The notes beneath the pieces were generated by a model. That model worked only from the letters and a program-made list of their open reading frames with translations, was not told the DNA's origin and did not search any database. 64,000 bases of DNA from positions 1 to 64,000 of the forward strand of contig NZ_NPKP01000012.1 of assembly GCF_008329585.1 (NCBI RefSeq), in the 5' to 3' direction. This document shows, piece after piece, positions 43,173 to 50,417 of this stretch. The stretch comes from Mycolicibacterium sp. P9-22. GTDB lineage: Bacteria; Actinomycetota; Actinomycetes; Mycobacteriales; Mycobacteriaceae. The translations under genes were made by a program, and so were the position numbers. Within the stretch, counting starts at the first letter, position 1, and every line of letters starts with the position of its first letter.

Positions 43173-43688
43173 ATGACGGCCACCATGGATCCGAGGGACC
43201 TGTGGAACCTCGATGAGAGATCGGAAACGCGAACGCAGCGACTCGACCGCAACTGGGCCTGCCTGCTGCAGGAGTTGCGCGTGGTTCTCACCGGAGTGCA
43301 GCTCCTCACCGGATTCCTGCTGACGCTGCCGTTCCAACAACGCTTCACGCTGCTCGACGACGAGATGCGCCACCTGTACGTGGCGACCGTGGCCTGCTCC
43401 ATCGCGGCCGCCCTGTTGCTCACGGCGCCGGTGGCCCTGCATCGTCTGGTGTTCCGGCGGCACCTGTTGGTCCGTCTCGTCGAGGCCTCGCATGTGCTCA
43501 CGATGATCGGTCTGTTACTGCTGGCCGCCGCGATGTCGGGGGTGGCCACCATGCTGTTCGACGTCATGCTCGGCCGGTCCGCTGCCATCGGGGCCGCCAT
43601 CTGCAGCGCCGTGGTGTGGCTCAGTCTCTGGATAGCGCTGCCGATGCTGTGGCGCCGCGGCACCACTGCCGACGTGCTGCGCAACTAG
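43173..43688 (+). CDS. DUF6328-type four-helix membrane protein
   Basis: A 171-aa protein. A hydrophilic N-terminus carries RLDRNWACLLQELRVVLTGVQ, which leads into the first of four membrane segments (about 38-55, 68-88, 105-125, 133-157). The 'QELR...TGVQLLTGFLL' stretch is typical of this family of unknown function. ATG at 43173, with a second ATG four codons on. The last four bases overlap the convergent thiamine-binding-type gene. Confidence 0.75.
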   Translation: MTATMDPRDLWNLDERSETRTQRLDRNWACLLQELRVVLTGVQLLTGFLLTLPFQQRFTLLDDEMRHLYVATVACSIAAALLLTAPVALHRLVFRRHLLVRLVEASHVLTMIGLLLLAAAMSGVATMLFDVMLGRSAAIGAAICSAVVWLSLWIALPMLWRRGTTADVLRN

Positions 43689-43984
43689 CGCTCGAGAGCC
43701 TGCTCCACGCGTTGCACCTTCGCGCTGAGCTGGCCGGTGTGCCCGGGGCGGATATCGGCCTTGAGCACCAGGCCGACCCGCGGTGAGACGGCGGCGACGG
43801 CATCGACGGCCTGCTTGACGACGGCCATCACCTCGTCCCATTCACCCTCGATGTTGGTGAACATCGCGTTGGTCTCGTTGGGCAGTCCCGATGCCCGCAC
43901 GATGCGGACGGCTTCGGCCACCGCCCGGTGCACGCCACCGTCGTCATCGGCGGCGGACGGAGTCAGGCTGAACGCAACAATCAT
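43685..43984 (-). CDS. MTH1187/YkoF-type thiamine-binding protein
   Basis: A 99-aa ferredoxin-like domain protein of PF01910: VAFSLTPSA, then GVHRAVAEAVRIVRASGLPN, AMFTNIEGEWDEVM and LVLKADIRPGHTGQL. Members bind thiamine or its pyrimidine and form tetramers; a role as soluble thiamine carrier is proposed. No thiamine gene or TPP riboswitch is adjacent. ATG at 43984. Confidence 0.82.
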   Translation of the reverse strand: MIVAFSLTPSAADDDGGVHRAVAEAVRIVRASGLPNETNAMFTNIEGEWDEVMAVVKQAVDAVAAVSPRVGLVLKADIRPGHTGQLSAKVQRVEQALER

Positions 43985-44018
43985 GTGTCCAGCCTGGCAC
44001 AACCGCGTCGACCGTTGC

Positions 44019-44714
44019 TCAGCCCAGAGTGCGTTCGGAAACGGCCTTGCTCAGCCCCGCGCGGACGGTGCGGGTCAGATCGTCGGCCAGCACCTCATCG
44101 GCACCGGCTTCGATGCCGTCCAGAACCTGTCGCACGACATCGGCGGGGTCCGATTTGGGGCTGTCGGAGAACGATGCCATGTCGGTGTCGACCAGCCCGA
44201 CGTAGACGCCGACCACCTGGACACCACGCGAGGCAAGCTCGAGTCGCATCGAGTCGGTGGCATTCCACATCGCCGCCTTCGATACGCCGTAACTCGCGCC
44301 GACGGGCAGCCACGCCAGCACGGACGCCACGTTGACGATCGCCCCATGGTTGTCGGCGATCTGGTCGGCGAAGACAGCTGCCAGGGCGAGCGGTCCGAAG
44401 AGGTTGGTCTCCAACTCTTCCCGCAACTTCGAGGAATCCCGCTCCAGTACCGATGCGCCGCGCACGATGCCGGCATTGTTGATCAGCACGGTGACGTCGC
44501 GCGCCGCCTCCGCGGCGGCGGACACCGACCGGGAGTCGGTGACATCGAGGGTCAGCGCGGTGACCCGCGGGTCGGAGGTGTCGATCTGCGCGGCGTCACG
44601 CGCCGCGGCGTACACCTTGGCCACCCCGCGCTCGAGCAGTTGGGTCACATAGTGGCGACCCATCCCGCGATTGGCGCCGGTGACGAGCACGGTCTGGTCT
44701 TGCAGTGAGGTCAT
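44019..44714 (-). CDS. Short-chain dehydrogenase/reductase, third gene of a TetR-controlled operon
   Basis: A 231-aa SDR: TGANRGMG at 12-19, LDVTDSRSV, NNAGIV, VASVLAW with the catalytic Ser, and YGVSKAA with Tyr/Lys. AARD after strand 2 suggests NADPH. It is the distal gene of a minus-strand run: alpha/beta hydrolase, DUF4345 protein, this SDR (33-base gap). The run starts from a promoter with a TetR-type operator (45983-46000). Substrate unknown; the operon looks like a detoxification or catabolic unit. Confidence 0.88.
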   Translation of the reverse strand: MTSLQDQTVLVTGANRGMGRHYVTQLLERGVAKVYAAARDAAQIDTSDPRVTALTLDVTDSRSVSAAAEAARDVTVLINNAGIVRGASVLERDSSKLREELETNLFGPLALAAVFADQIADNHGAIVNVASVLAWLPVGASYGVSKAAMWNATDSMRLELASRGVQVVGVYVGLVDTDMASFSDSPKSDPADVVRQVLDGIEAGADEVLADDLTRTVRAGLSKAVSERTLG

Positions 44715-44747
44715 GTCGTTCTCCTGATCGGTGGGTGGTAGGTCTTT

Positions 44748-45131
44748 TCAGCGGTCGGCGAGGCTGCGCTGCCAGGCCAGGATGATGGGAATGCCGAGCA
44801 CTTCCAGCGCTGTCGCGGCGACGATGGCCGGATGCGGACGCCCGGCCTGTTTCCACGACCACAGCCGGGCCAGGCCGCCGACACCGATGGTGGCACCGGC
44901 AAGCGTGGTGGTTCTGGACCGCTCGATGTTGGATAGTTCGGACCAGATGACCGGTGCCACAGCAAGTTTGAAGACATTGGCATATCTGAGCGCACTGTCG
45001 ACGGTCGGCGTGACCGCGCCCGAGCCGCCGGGGACCGCCGATGGGCCGCCGACGATCTCGCGGACCGCGCTTCCCGCCGGCAGAACTGCCAGCAGGCCCA
45101 ACGTCCACTGCAGCCCGCGCCTGCTGCTCAT
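44748..45131 (-). CDS. DUF4345-type membrane protein
   Basis: A 127-aa protein with about four hydrophobic segments. The pattern SALRYANVFKLAVAPVI, followed by GLARLWSWKQAGRPHP and a closing ALEVLGIPIILAW, matches DUF4345 proteins, which are often co-transcribed with hydrolases and SDRs under TetR control. ATG overlaps the upstream hydrolase stop (ATGA). Function unknown. Confidence 0.75.
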   Translation of the reverse strand: MSSRRGLQWTLGLLAVLPAGSAVREIVGGPSAVPGGSGAVTPTVDSALRYANVFKLAVAPVIWSELSNIERSRTTTLAGATIGVGGLARLWSWKQAGRPHPAIVAATALEVLGIPIILAWQRSLADR

Positions 45132-45964
45132 CGCAGGAACTCCAGTGCCTCGGCGACGAACTGTTCGTGGAACTGGAAGATGCCGCCGTGCCCGGCATCC
45201 GGGTAGATGCTCAGGTGCGCGTTCGGGAGTCTGCGGGCCAGATCGTATGAGTTGCTGGTGGGGACCATCCGGTCGTCATCGCCGTTGGCGACGAACACCG
45301 GCTGCCGAATGCCGGAAAGGTCGACGGGTTGCTGAGCACCCCACCCGTGGATGGCTTTCAACTGGGCGCGGAACGCGAGGGGGGAGATGGACTTGTCACG
45401 ATCGGCGGTCCGCTCCTTGAGTCGGGCGACGAAACGCTTGGCCTCGGCCCGGCCATTGGCCGTAGTGGTGAAGAAGAGATTCTCCTTGGGGTCCTTGCGC
45501 GTCAGGAGCGCCCTGGTGGTGTCGCTCAGCGTCACTCGGGTCACCTTGTCGATGCCGACACCGCCGGCCGGCCCGGTTCCCGCCAGGATCAGCTTGCGTA
45601 GCAGCTGCGGCCGGCGAGCAGCGATCTCCTGAGAGATCATGCCGCCCAGCGAGAATCCGAGCAGATCGACCTGCTCGAATCCCAGTGCGCGGACGAATGC
45701 GATGGCGTCACCGGCCATGGCGGCGACCGAGGTGGGTGTCTTGCCGCCGGAGGCGCCGACGCCGCGGTTGTCGAAGGTGATGACGCGGTGCTGTGTGGCG
45801 ATACCGTCGACGACGCGCGGATCCCAGTTGTCCAGGACGGCCGCAAGATGATTGAGAAAGATGACCGGGACGCCTGCTGCGGACCCGATGTCACGGTAGG
45901 CGAACGTCGTACCACCGACGTCGATCGTCTCGGTCGGGGCATCCCGGTACGTTCGTCTGCTCAT
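45128..45964 (-). CDS. Alpha/beta hydrolase, first gene of the TetR-controlled operon
   Basis: A 278-aa alpha/beta hydrolase: elbow GFSLGG with Ser105, the acid in ANGDDDRMVP and His in PDAGHGGIF. It is a clear paralogue of the hydrolase at 48289: long stretches such as TIDVGGTT, FDNRGVGA, AIAF-RALG and LILAGTGP agree. The ATG at 45964 has AAAGG upstream. A -10 box TATACA on this strand (rc of 45981-45986) overlaps the 18-bp operator at 45983, so TetR binding should block it. Confidence 0.9.
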   Translation of the reverse strand: MSRRTYRDAPTETIDVGGTTFAYRDIGSAAGVPVIFLNHLAAVLDNWDPRVVDGIATQHRVITFDNRGVGASGGKTPTSVAAMAGDAIAFVRALGFEQVDLLGFSLGGMISQEIAARRPQLLRKLILAGTGPAGGVGIDKVTRVTLSDTTRALLTRKDPKENLFFTTTANGRAEAKRFVARLKERTADRDKSISPLAFRAQLKAIHGWGAQQPVDLSGIRQPVFVANGDDDRMVPTSNSYDLARRLPNAHLSIYPDAGHGGIFQFHEQFVAEALEFLR

Positions 45965-45982
45965 CGGCTGGCACCTTTCCAT

Positions 45983-46000
45983 GTATACCGTTCGGTTTAC
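45983..46000. promoter_or_regulatory. TetR operator copy A
   Basis: GTATACCGTTCGGTTTAC, an imperfect 18-base palindrome. Its outer part overlaps the -10 box of the leftward hydrolase operon. It is the inverted counterpart of copy B (16 of 18 bases agree after reversal). Centre-to-centre distance to B is 52 bases. Confidence 0.75.
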
Positions 46001-46034
46001 TTTGCTGCCGACGCTACACCGCTGCCGCGCCGAT

Positions 46035-46052
46035 GTAAACCAAGCGGTATAC
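46035..46052. promoter_or_regulatory. TetR operator copy B with -10 box of the first TetR gene
   Basis: GTAAACCAAGCGGTATAC. Its last bases form the -10 box TATACT (46048-46053), which lies six bases before the ATG at 46060, so the message is probably leaderless and directly shut off by the bound repressor. Confidence 0.78.
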
Positions 46053-46059
46053 TTCAGTG

Positions 46060-46662
46060 ATGGTCGCAACATCTGATGTGCAGCCGGCGCCCGGACGCGG
46101 CGGACGGGGAGCGCGCCAACGGATCCTGGATGCCGCCATCAGGCTCTTCTATCAGGAGGGCATAAACGCCACCGGTGTCGAGCGGCTTGCAGCCGAGGCT
46201 GCCGTATCCAAACGCACTCTGTATCAACATTTTCCGAGTAAGACCGCTGTGGTCGAGGAGTATCTGCGGTATGTCCGGCAGGGCGTCGGTGATCCCATCG
46301 ACCCCGGACCCGCGGTGGCGAACCGCAGCCCGAAGTCGCGCATCCTGGCCCTGTTCGAGACGCCTCCGGCAGGGGGGCTGATGCGGGGGTGCCCGTTCCA
46401 CAACGCGGCTGTCGAGGCCGCCGACGGAATGCCCGAGGTGCACGAGATCGTCGAGGCGCACAAGCGCAGTTACATCGACGGGCTCGTCACGTTGGCACGC
46501 GCGGCAGGGGCAACCAATCCCAAACTGCTCGGCAACCAACTCGCACTGCTCTTCGAGGGTGCCGCCGCGCTGTCCACCTCGCTCAACGACCCCGCGCCCT
46601 GGGCGCACGCCCGGAAGGCCGCCCAGTCCCTGCTCGACGCGGCGGTCGGTCGCGGGCGGTGA
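46060..46662 (+). CDS. TetR-family transcriptional regulator (first)
   Basis: A 200-aa repressor-type protein. The N-terminal helix-turn-helix is RILDAAIRLFYQEGINATGV, followed by EAAVSKRTLYQHFPSK, in AcrR/YcdC style. The C-terminal ligand domain contains LMRGCPFHNAAVEAADG, a Cys-Pro-Phe motif frequent in this subgroup. It is divergent from the hydrolase operon, with two operators between. ATG at 46060 is favoured by the -10 spacing; GTG at 46057 is the alternative. It is convergent with the next SDR, six bases apart. Confidence 0.9.
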   Translation: MVATSDVQPAPGRGGRGARQRILDAAIRLFYQEGINATGVERLAAEAAVSKRTLYQHFPSKTAVVEEYLRYVRQGVGDPIDPGPAVANRSPKSRILALFETPPAGGLMRGCPFHNAAVEAADGMPEVHEIVEAHKRSYIDGLVTLARAAGATNPKLLGNQLALLFEGAAALSTSLNDPAPWAHARKAAQSLLDAAVGRGR

Positions 46663-46668
46663 AGGCCT

Positions 46669-47493
46669 TCATGAGCGGGTGGTCGCCGCAGCCAGGACCG
46701 CGTCGTTCAGCGGTGTGGGGGAGAGTGCGACCACGAGTTTTTGGACGCGGCTGAGATTGTCCAGGAGGTAGCGGCGCTTCGGATACTTGGAGGTCAGCGC
46801 GCGCTCGACGGCGGTGACCACCTTCTTGGGATCGGCGGCCAGCTTCTGCATCCGGCCGAGCAACTGCCGGGTGCCGGCCAGATGCGCGGCATACAGCTCG
46901 CGGTGCCGGTGGTCGAGTGCGCTCGCCATCCGGTCGTGTTCGACGAGGATATCGCCCCACATGTCGGTGCGGATGGGTCCAGGCTCGATGAGGGACACCG
47001 CAATGTGCCACGGTCGCAGTTCGATTCGGAGTGCATCGGCGAGCGACTCGATCGCGTACTTCGAGGCGCTGTAGGCACCGGTACCCGGGGTCGTGATCAG
47101 CCCGCTCACCGAGGACATGAACACCACCCGGCCGCGCGTGGTTCGGATCAGGGGCAGCACCGCCTTGGTGACCGCGATCTGAGCGGTGACGTTCACGTCG
47201 AACTGCCGCGACAGGTCGTCGAGGTGCAGCCCTTCCACCGGGCCGTTCACGATGATGCCCGCGTTGTTGACCACGCCGTCGAGCCTTTCGGGCAGCTGGT
47301 CGGGTAGCGCGGCGACGGCGTCTCGGTCGGTGATGTCGAGGGGGACGGCGTTCACATGTGGCAGCCGGTCGAGGTCCTGCAGGGCGGAATCGGACCGTGC
47401 CGCCGCATATACCTCCCATCCGTGGCTGCTGAGGTGCTCGGTGATGGCGCGGCCGATACCGCGGCCGGCGCCGGTGACCAGTACAGAGCGCAT
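46669..47493 (-). CDS. Short-chain dehydrogenase/reductase under TetR-type operators
   Basis: A 274-aa SDR: TGAGRGIG at 7-14, LDITDRDAV, NNAGII, MSSVSGL with Ser and YSASKYA with Tyr/Lys. The C-terminal extension after about residue 205 is longer than in minimal SDRs. ATG at 47493 follows AGGGAGAA. Two copies of the 18-bp operator (47544, 47591) lie upstream, and a TTGACG at about 47574 on the minus strand may be the -35. It probably acts with the neighbouring hydrolases and flavoenzyme. Confidence 0.88.
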   Translation of the reverse strand: MRSVLVTGAGRGIGRAITEHLSSHGWEVYAAARSDSALQDLDRLPHVNAVPLDITDRDAVAALPDQLPERLDGVVNNAGIIVNGPVEGLHLDDLSRQFDVNVTAQIAVTKAVLPLIRTTRGRVVFMSSVSGLITTPGTGAYSASKYAIESLADALRIELRPWHIAVSLIEPGPIRTDMWGDILVEHDRMASALDHRHRELYAAHLAGTRQLLGRMQKLAADPKKVVTAVERALTSKYPKRRYLLDNLSRVQKLVVALSPTPLNDAVLAAATTRS

Positions 47494-47543
47494 GTGATTC
47501 TCCCTATCGTCGGACGTGGGAGAGAGGAGGAACCTCGCCCCTG

Positions 47544-47561
47544 GTAAACCGAATGGTGTAC
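47544..47561. promoter_or_regulatory. TetR operator copy C
   Basis: GTAAACCGAATGGTGTAC, in the promoter of the SDR gene that starts at 47493 on the minus strand. It differs from copy B at four of 18 positions. A further half-like GGTACACG lies between C and D. Confidence 0.72.
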
Positions 47562-47590
47562 CTGGGACGGTACACGTCAACGCGCGGCAG

Positions 47591-47608
47591 GTAAACCGAA
47601 CGGTGTTA
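47591..47608. promoter_or_regulatory. TetR operator copy D, overlapping the second TetR gene's stop codon
   Basis: GTAAACCGAACGGTGTTA. Its last three bases are the TAA stop of the second TetR gene (minus strand). Centre-to-centre distance to C is 47 bases. One half-site is degenerate because it must encode the stop. Confidence 0.68.
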
Positions 47609-48187
47609 TTTTGCCGCGCGACGGCCCCGTCGCACGGTCGGCCGGTGGGTGGCGATGAGCTCCTCGAGGTGATGGGCGACCTGTTCGAGTGGGGTGCTGG
47701 ACCGTGCCGCACGGGCCAGTATCACCGCGCCTTCCATCGCGGCGACGATGGTCGTCGACAGGGACTGCGCCACGTCCTCGGCGATGCCGTCGCGGACGAG
47801 TCGTTCCGCGAGCAGTCCGCTCCAGGTGGCGAACACCTCGGCCGCCGCCGCCGCGGCCTCGGGAGCTTCGTCGGCACCGCAGGCCGCGGCCACGATGGGG
47901 CAGCCGCCGGTGAAGTCGGTGCCGGACAGGACGGCGCCCCACATGCGCGCGAACGCGTTCACCGGGTCCGGAGACTCGACAAGACCCCGTATCGTTTGCG
48001 ACATTTCGTCGCCTGCCAAGCGTGTTGCGGCAGTGACGAGTTCGGCCTTCCCGCCGGGAAAGTTCAGATAGATGGATCGCCTGGTGACCCCGCTGGTATC
48101 CAGGATCTGCGCGATCCCGGTACCCGCCACGCCGTGGCGCTGCATCAGGGCGGCGGTCGCAGTGGCGAGTCGATCACGTACACGCAT
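47606..48187 (-). CDS. TetR-family transcriptional regulator (second)
   Basis: A 193-aa regulator of the LmrA/YxaF-like subgroup: RLATATAALMQRHGVAGTGI and TSGVTRRSIYLNFPGGKAEL form the DNA-binding domain. The C-terminal region has GGCPIVAAACGADEAPEAAA, the Cys-Pro motif of this group. ATG at 48187 is six bases from a -10 box TATATT (rc of 48194-48199) that lies in operator E, implying a leaderless, autoregulated gene. It is divergent from the second hydrolase and flavoenzyme genes. Confidence 0.9.
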   Translation of the reverse strand: MRVRDRLATATAALMQRHGVAGTGIAQILDTSGVTRRSIYLNFPGGKAELVTAATRLAGDEMSQTIRGLVESPDPVNAFARMWGAVLSGTDFTGGCPIVAAACGADEAPEAAAAAAEVFATWSGLLAERLVRDGIAEDVAQSLSTTIVAAMEGAVILARAARSSTPLEQVAHHLEELIATHRPTVRRGRRAAK

Positions 48188-48194
48188 ACTTGCA

Positions 48195-48212
48195 ATATAC
48201 CAATCGGTTTAC
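48195..48212. promoter_or_regulatory. TetR operator copy E
   Basis: ATATACCAATCGGTTTAC. It covers the -10 box TATATT of the second TetR gene. Read on the other strand it is GTAAACCGATTGGTATAT, matching copies B-D. Confidence 0.75.
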
Positions 48213-48229
48213 TACGGTGGCGACGACAC

Positions 48230-48247
48230 GTACACCAATCGGTATAC
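48230..48247. promoter_or_regulatory. TetR operator copy F
   Basis: GTACACCAATCGGTATAC. The end forms TATACC (48243-48248), a likely -10 box for the rightward hydrolase-flavoenzyme operon. Centre-to-centre distance to E is 35 bases. Confidence 0.75.
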
Positions 48248-48288
48248 CGGGTGCACGCCACGTTGACGTGACGGCCGCGAAAGGCAAC

Positions 48289-49137
48289 ATGACCACCACA
48301 ACGACTTCCTGGAAAGATGTGCCGACCACAACGATCGACGTCGGCGGCACCACGTACGCATACCGCGAACTCGGGTCCGGCACCGGTGTGCCGGTGGTGT
48401 TCCTGCATCACCTGATGGCCGTGCTGGACGACTGGGATCCGGCGATCATCGAGGGTATCGCCGCGCATCACCGCGTCATCGCCTTCGACAACCGCGGAGT
48501 CGGCGCGACAGAATCCACGGTGCCGCCGACGGTCGAGGCGATGGGCTCCGATGCCATCGCCTTCATCCGTGCGCTCGGTCACGAGAAGGTCGACCTGTTC
48601 GGGTTCTCGCTGGGCGGCGGGGTCGCCCAGATGGTCGCGCTGCAGGCACCGGAACTCGTACGCCGGATGATCCTGGCGGGCACCGGTCCACGCGGCGGTG
48701 GCGGGATCGAACGCATCGCCGTCATCACGGCCATCGCCTACGTCAAGGCCGCGCTGACGTTCAGTGACGCCAGGAATTTCCTGTTCTTCCCGCGCACCGG
48801 CGAGGGCAAACGCGCCGCCACTGAGTATTTCCGCCGACTCGGCGCCCGGACGTCCGACCGTGACCGCAAGATCAGGCTGCAGGCCCGGATCGGACAGCTC
48901 AAGGCGATCCGCCGGGCCGGCCTCAGCGACCCCGACGACCTGTCCGTCATCACCGCGCCGGTCCTCGTAACCAACGGCGACCATGACGTCATGGTCGCCA
49001 GCAGCCACTCCGCCGACCTCGCGCGACGCCTGCCCAACGCCACGCTGAAGATCTATCCACGCTCCGGACACGGTGGGATCTTTCAACATCACACGACCTT
49101 CGTGCCGGACGCCGTCGCGTTCCTGGCCGGCGAGTAG
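48289..49137 (+). CDS. Alpha/beta hydrolase, paralogue of the one at 45128
   Basis: A 282-aa alpha/beta hydrolase: elbow GFSLGG with Ser108, acid in TNGDHDVMVAS and His in RSGHGGIFQHH. It shares most core segments with the hydrolase at 45128, so the two come from one duplication together with their control sites. ATG at 48289 has an AAAGG ribosome site; sequence upstream of it is the operator region, not coding. The flavoenzyme gene follows after 13 bases. Confidence 0.9.
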   Translation: MTTTTTSWKDVPTTTIDVGGTTYAYRELGSGTGVPVVFLHHLMAVLDDWDPAIIEGIAAHHRVIAFDNRGVGATESTVPPTVEAMGSDAIAFIRALGHEKVDLFGFSLGGGVAQMVALQAPELVRRMILAGTGPRGGGGIERIAVITAIAYVKAALTFSDARNFLFFPRTGEGKRAATEYFRRLGARTSDRDRKIRLQARIGQLKAIRRAGLSDPDDLSVITAPVLVTNGDHDVMVASSHSADLARRLPNATLKIYPRSGHGGIFQHHTTFVPDAVAFLAGE

Positions 49138-49150
49138 AGGAGTCCCACAC

Positions 49151-50395
49151 ATGATTTCGCTGTCCGAACCGTTGACATTGCCCTGTGGTCAGGTGCTGCC
49201 CAACCGGATCATGAAGGCGGCGCTCAGTGAAGCGCTGGGTAACCGGTCCAATGCCCCCGATGGGCGCCTTGAGCGGCTGTACTCCAGTTGGAGCGAGGGC
49301 GGCTACGGCCTGGTCATCACCGGCAACGTGATGGTCGACCGCAGGCAGCTCGGCGAACCTGGGAACGTCGTGATCGAGGACGAGCGCGATCTGGACGCGC
49401 TGTCGCGTTGGGCCAAGGCCACCAAGGACGGCGGTGTGCCCATCTGGGTCCAACTCAATCACCCCGGACGGCAATCGAATCCGCTTGCCCTCGGACACAC
49501 GCCGGTCGCACCCAGCGCGATCGCACTGAGCCTGCCGGGTTCACCGACACCCCGTGCACTCACCGCTGCGGAGATCGAGGACATCATCGAGCGGTTCGCG
49601 ACGGCGGCGCTCGTGTGTGAGTCGGCGGGTTTCGACGGAGTGCAGATCCACGGCGCGCACGGCTATCTGGTGGCGCAGTTCCTGTCACCGCTGTCCAATC
49701 GACGGGATGACGAATGGGGCGGCGACCCGCAGCGGCGGATGCGCTTCCTGGTGGAGATCGTGCGCCGCATCCGGTCTCGCGTCTCGCCGTCATTCGCCGT
49801 CGGCCTCAAGCTGAACTCGGCCGACTTCCAGCGCGGTGGATTCTCCGAGGACGAGTCCCGCGGTGTGCTGGCCGCACTCGCCGGCGAAGGTCTCGACCTC
49901 ATCGAGGTCAGCGGTGGAAGCTACGAGACGCCCGCGATGATGGGCAAGGCCGCCGACAGCACCAGGGCACGAGAGGCGTACTTCCTCGAGTACGCCCGCA
50001 CGGTGCGTGAGATCGTCGGAGATGTCCCACTCGCCGTCACCGGAGGTTTCCGCTCGCGCAGCGCCATGGCGGATGCGGTGGGTACCGGCGAATGCGATGT
50101 CATCGGTCTCGGAAGGCCCACCGTGACCACCACCGATGCCGCCGCCGTCATCTTGGATGGACGGTCCCCCAAAGTGGTGGCCCACCAGGTGCGGGCCGGG
50201 ATGCGGGGCGTGCTCGGCAGATTGGTCGATCTGAAGTCACTGGACGGCATCCTCGAACTCAGTTGGCACACCGACCAACTGCACCGGATCGGAGCGGGCT
50301 TGGCGCCGGACCTCAGCCGTGGCCGGATAGCGACGACACTGGCGATGATCCGGCGCAACGGCACCACCTCGGTGGGGCGCAGACGCGGAATGTAG
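49151..50395 (+). CDS. NADH:flavin oxidoreductase (old yellow enzyme family)
   Basis: A 414-aa FMN-binding TIM-barrel ene-reductase. Typical positions are PNRIMKAALSEALG at the start, IWVQLNHPGRQSNP, DGVQIHGAHGYLVAQFLSP with the catalytic-region histidine pair, NRRDDEWGG, and VTGGFRSRSAM near the phosphate site. It has no Fe-S/NADH domain of the 2,4-dienoyl-CoA reductase type. It would reduce activated double bonds. It follows the hydrolase with an AGAGGAG ribosome site, so it belongs to the TetR-controlled rightward operon. Confidence 0.9.
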   Translation: MISLSEPLTLPCGQVLPNRIMKAALSEALGNRSNAPDGRLERLYSSWSEGGYGLVITGNVMVDRRQLGEPGNVVIEDERDLDALSRWAKATKDGGVPIWVQLNHPGRQSNPLALGHTPVAPSAIALSLPGSPTPRALTAAEIEDIIERFATAALVCESAGFDGVQIHGAHGYLVAQFLSPLSNRRDDEWGGDPQRRMRFLVEIVRRIRSRVSPSFAVGLKLNSADFQRGGFSEDESRGVLAALAGEGLDLIEVSGGSYETPAMMGKAADSTRAREAYFLEYARTVREIVGDVPLAVTGGFRSRSAMADAVGTGECDVIGLGRPTVTTTDAAAVILDGRSPKVVAHQVRAGMRGVLGRLVDLKSLDGILELSWHTDQLHRIGAGLAPDLSRGRIATTLAMIRRNGTTSVGRRRGM

Positions 50396-50417
50396 CCGCG
50401 CCCGGGTTCGCCGCCGT

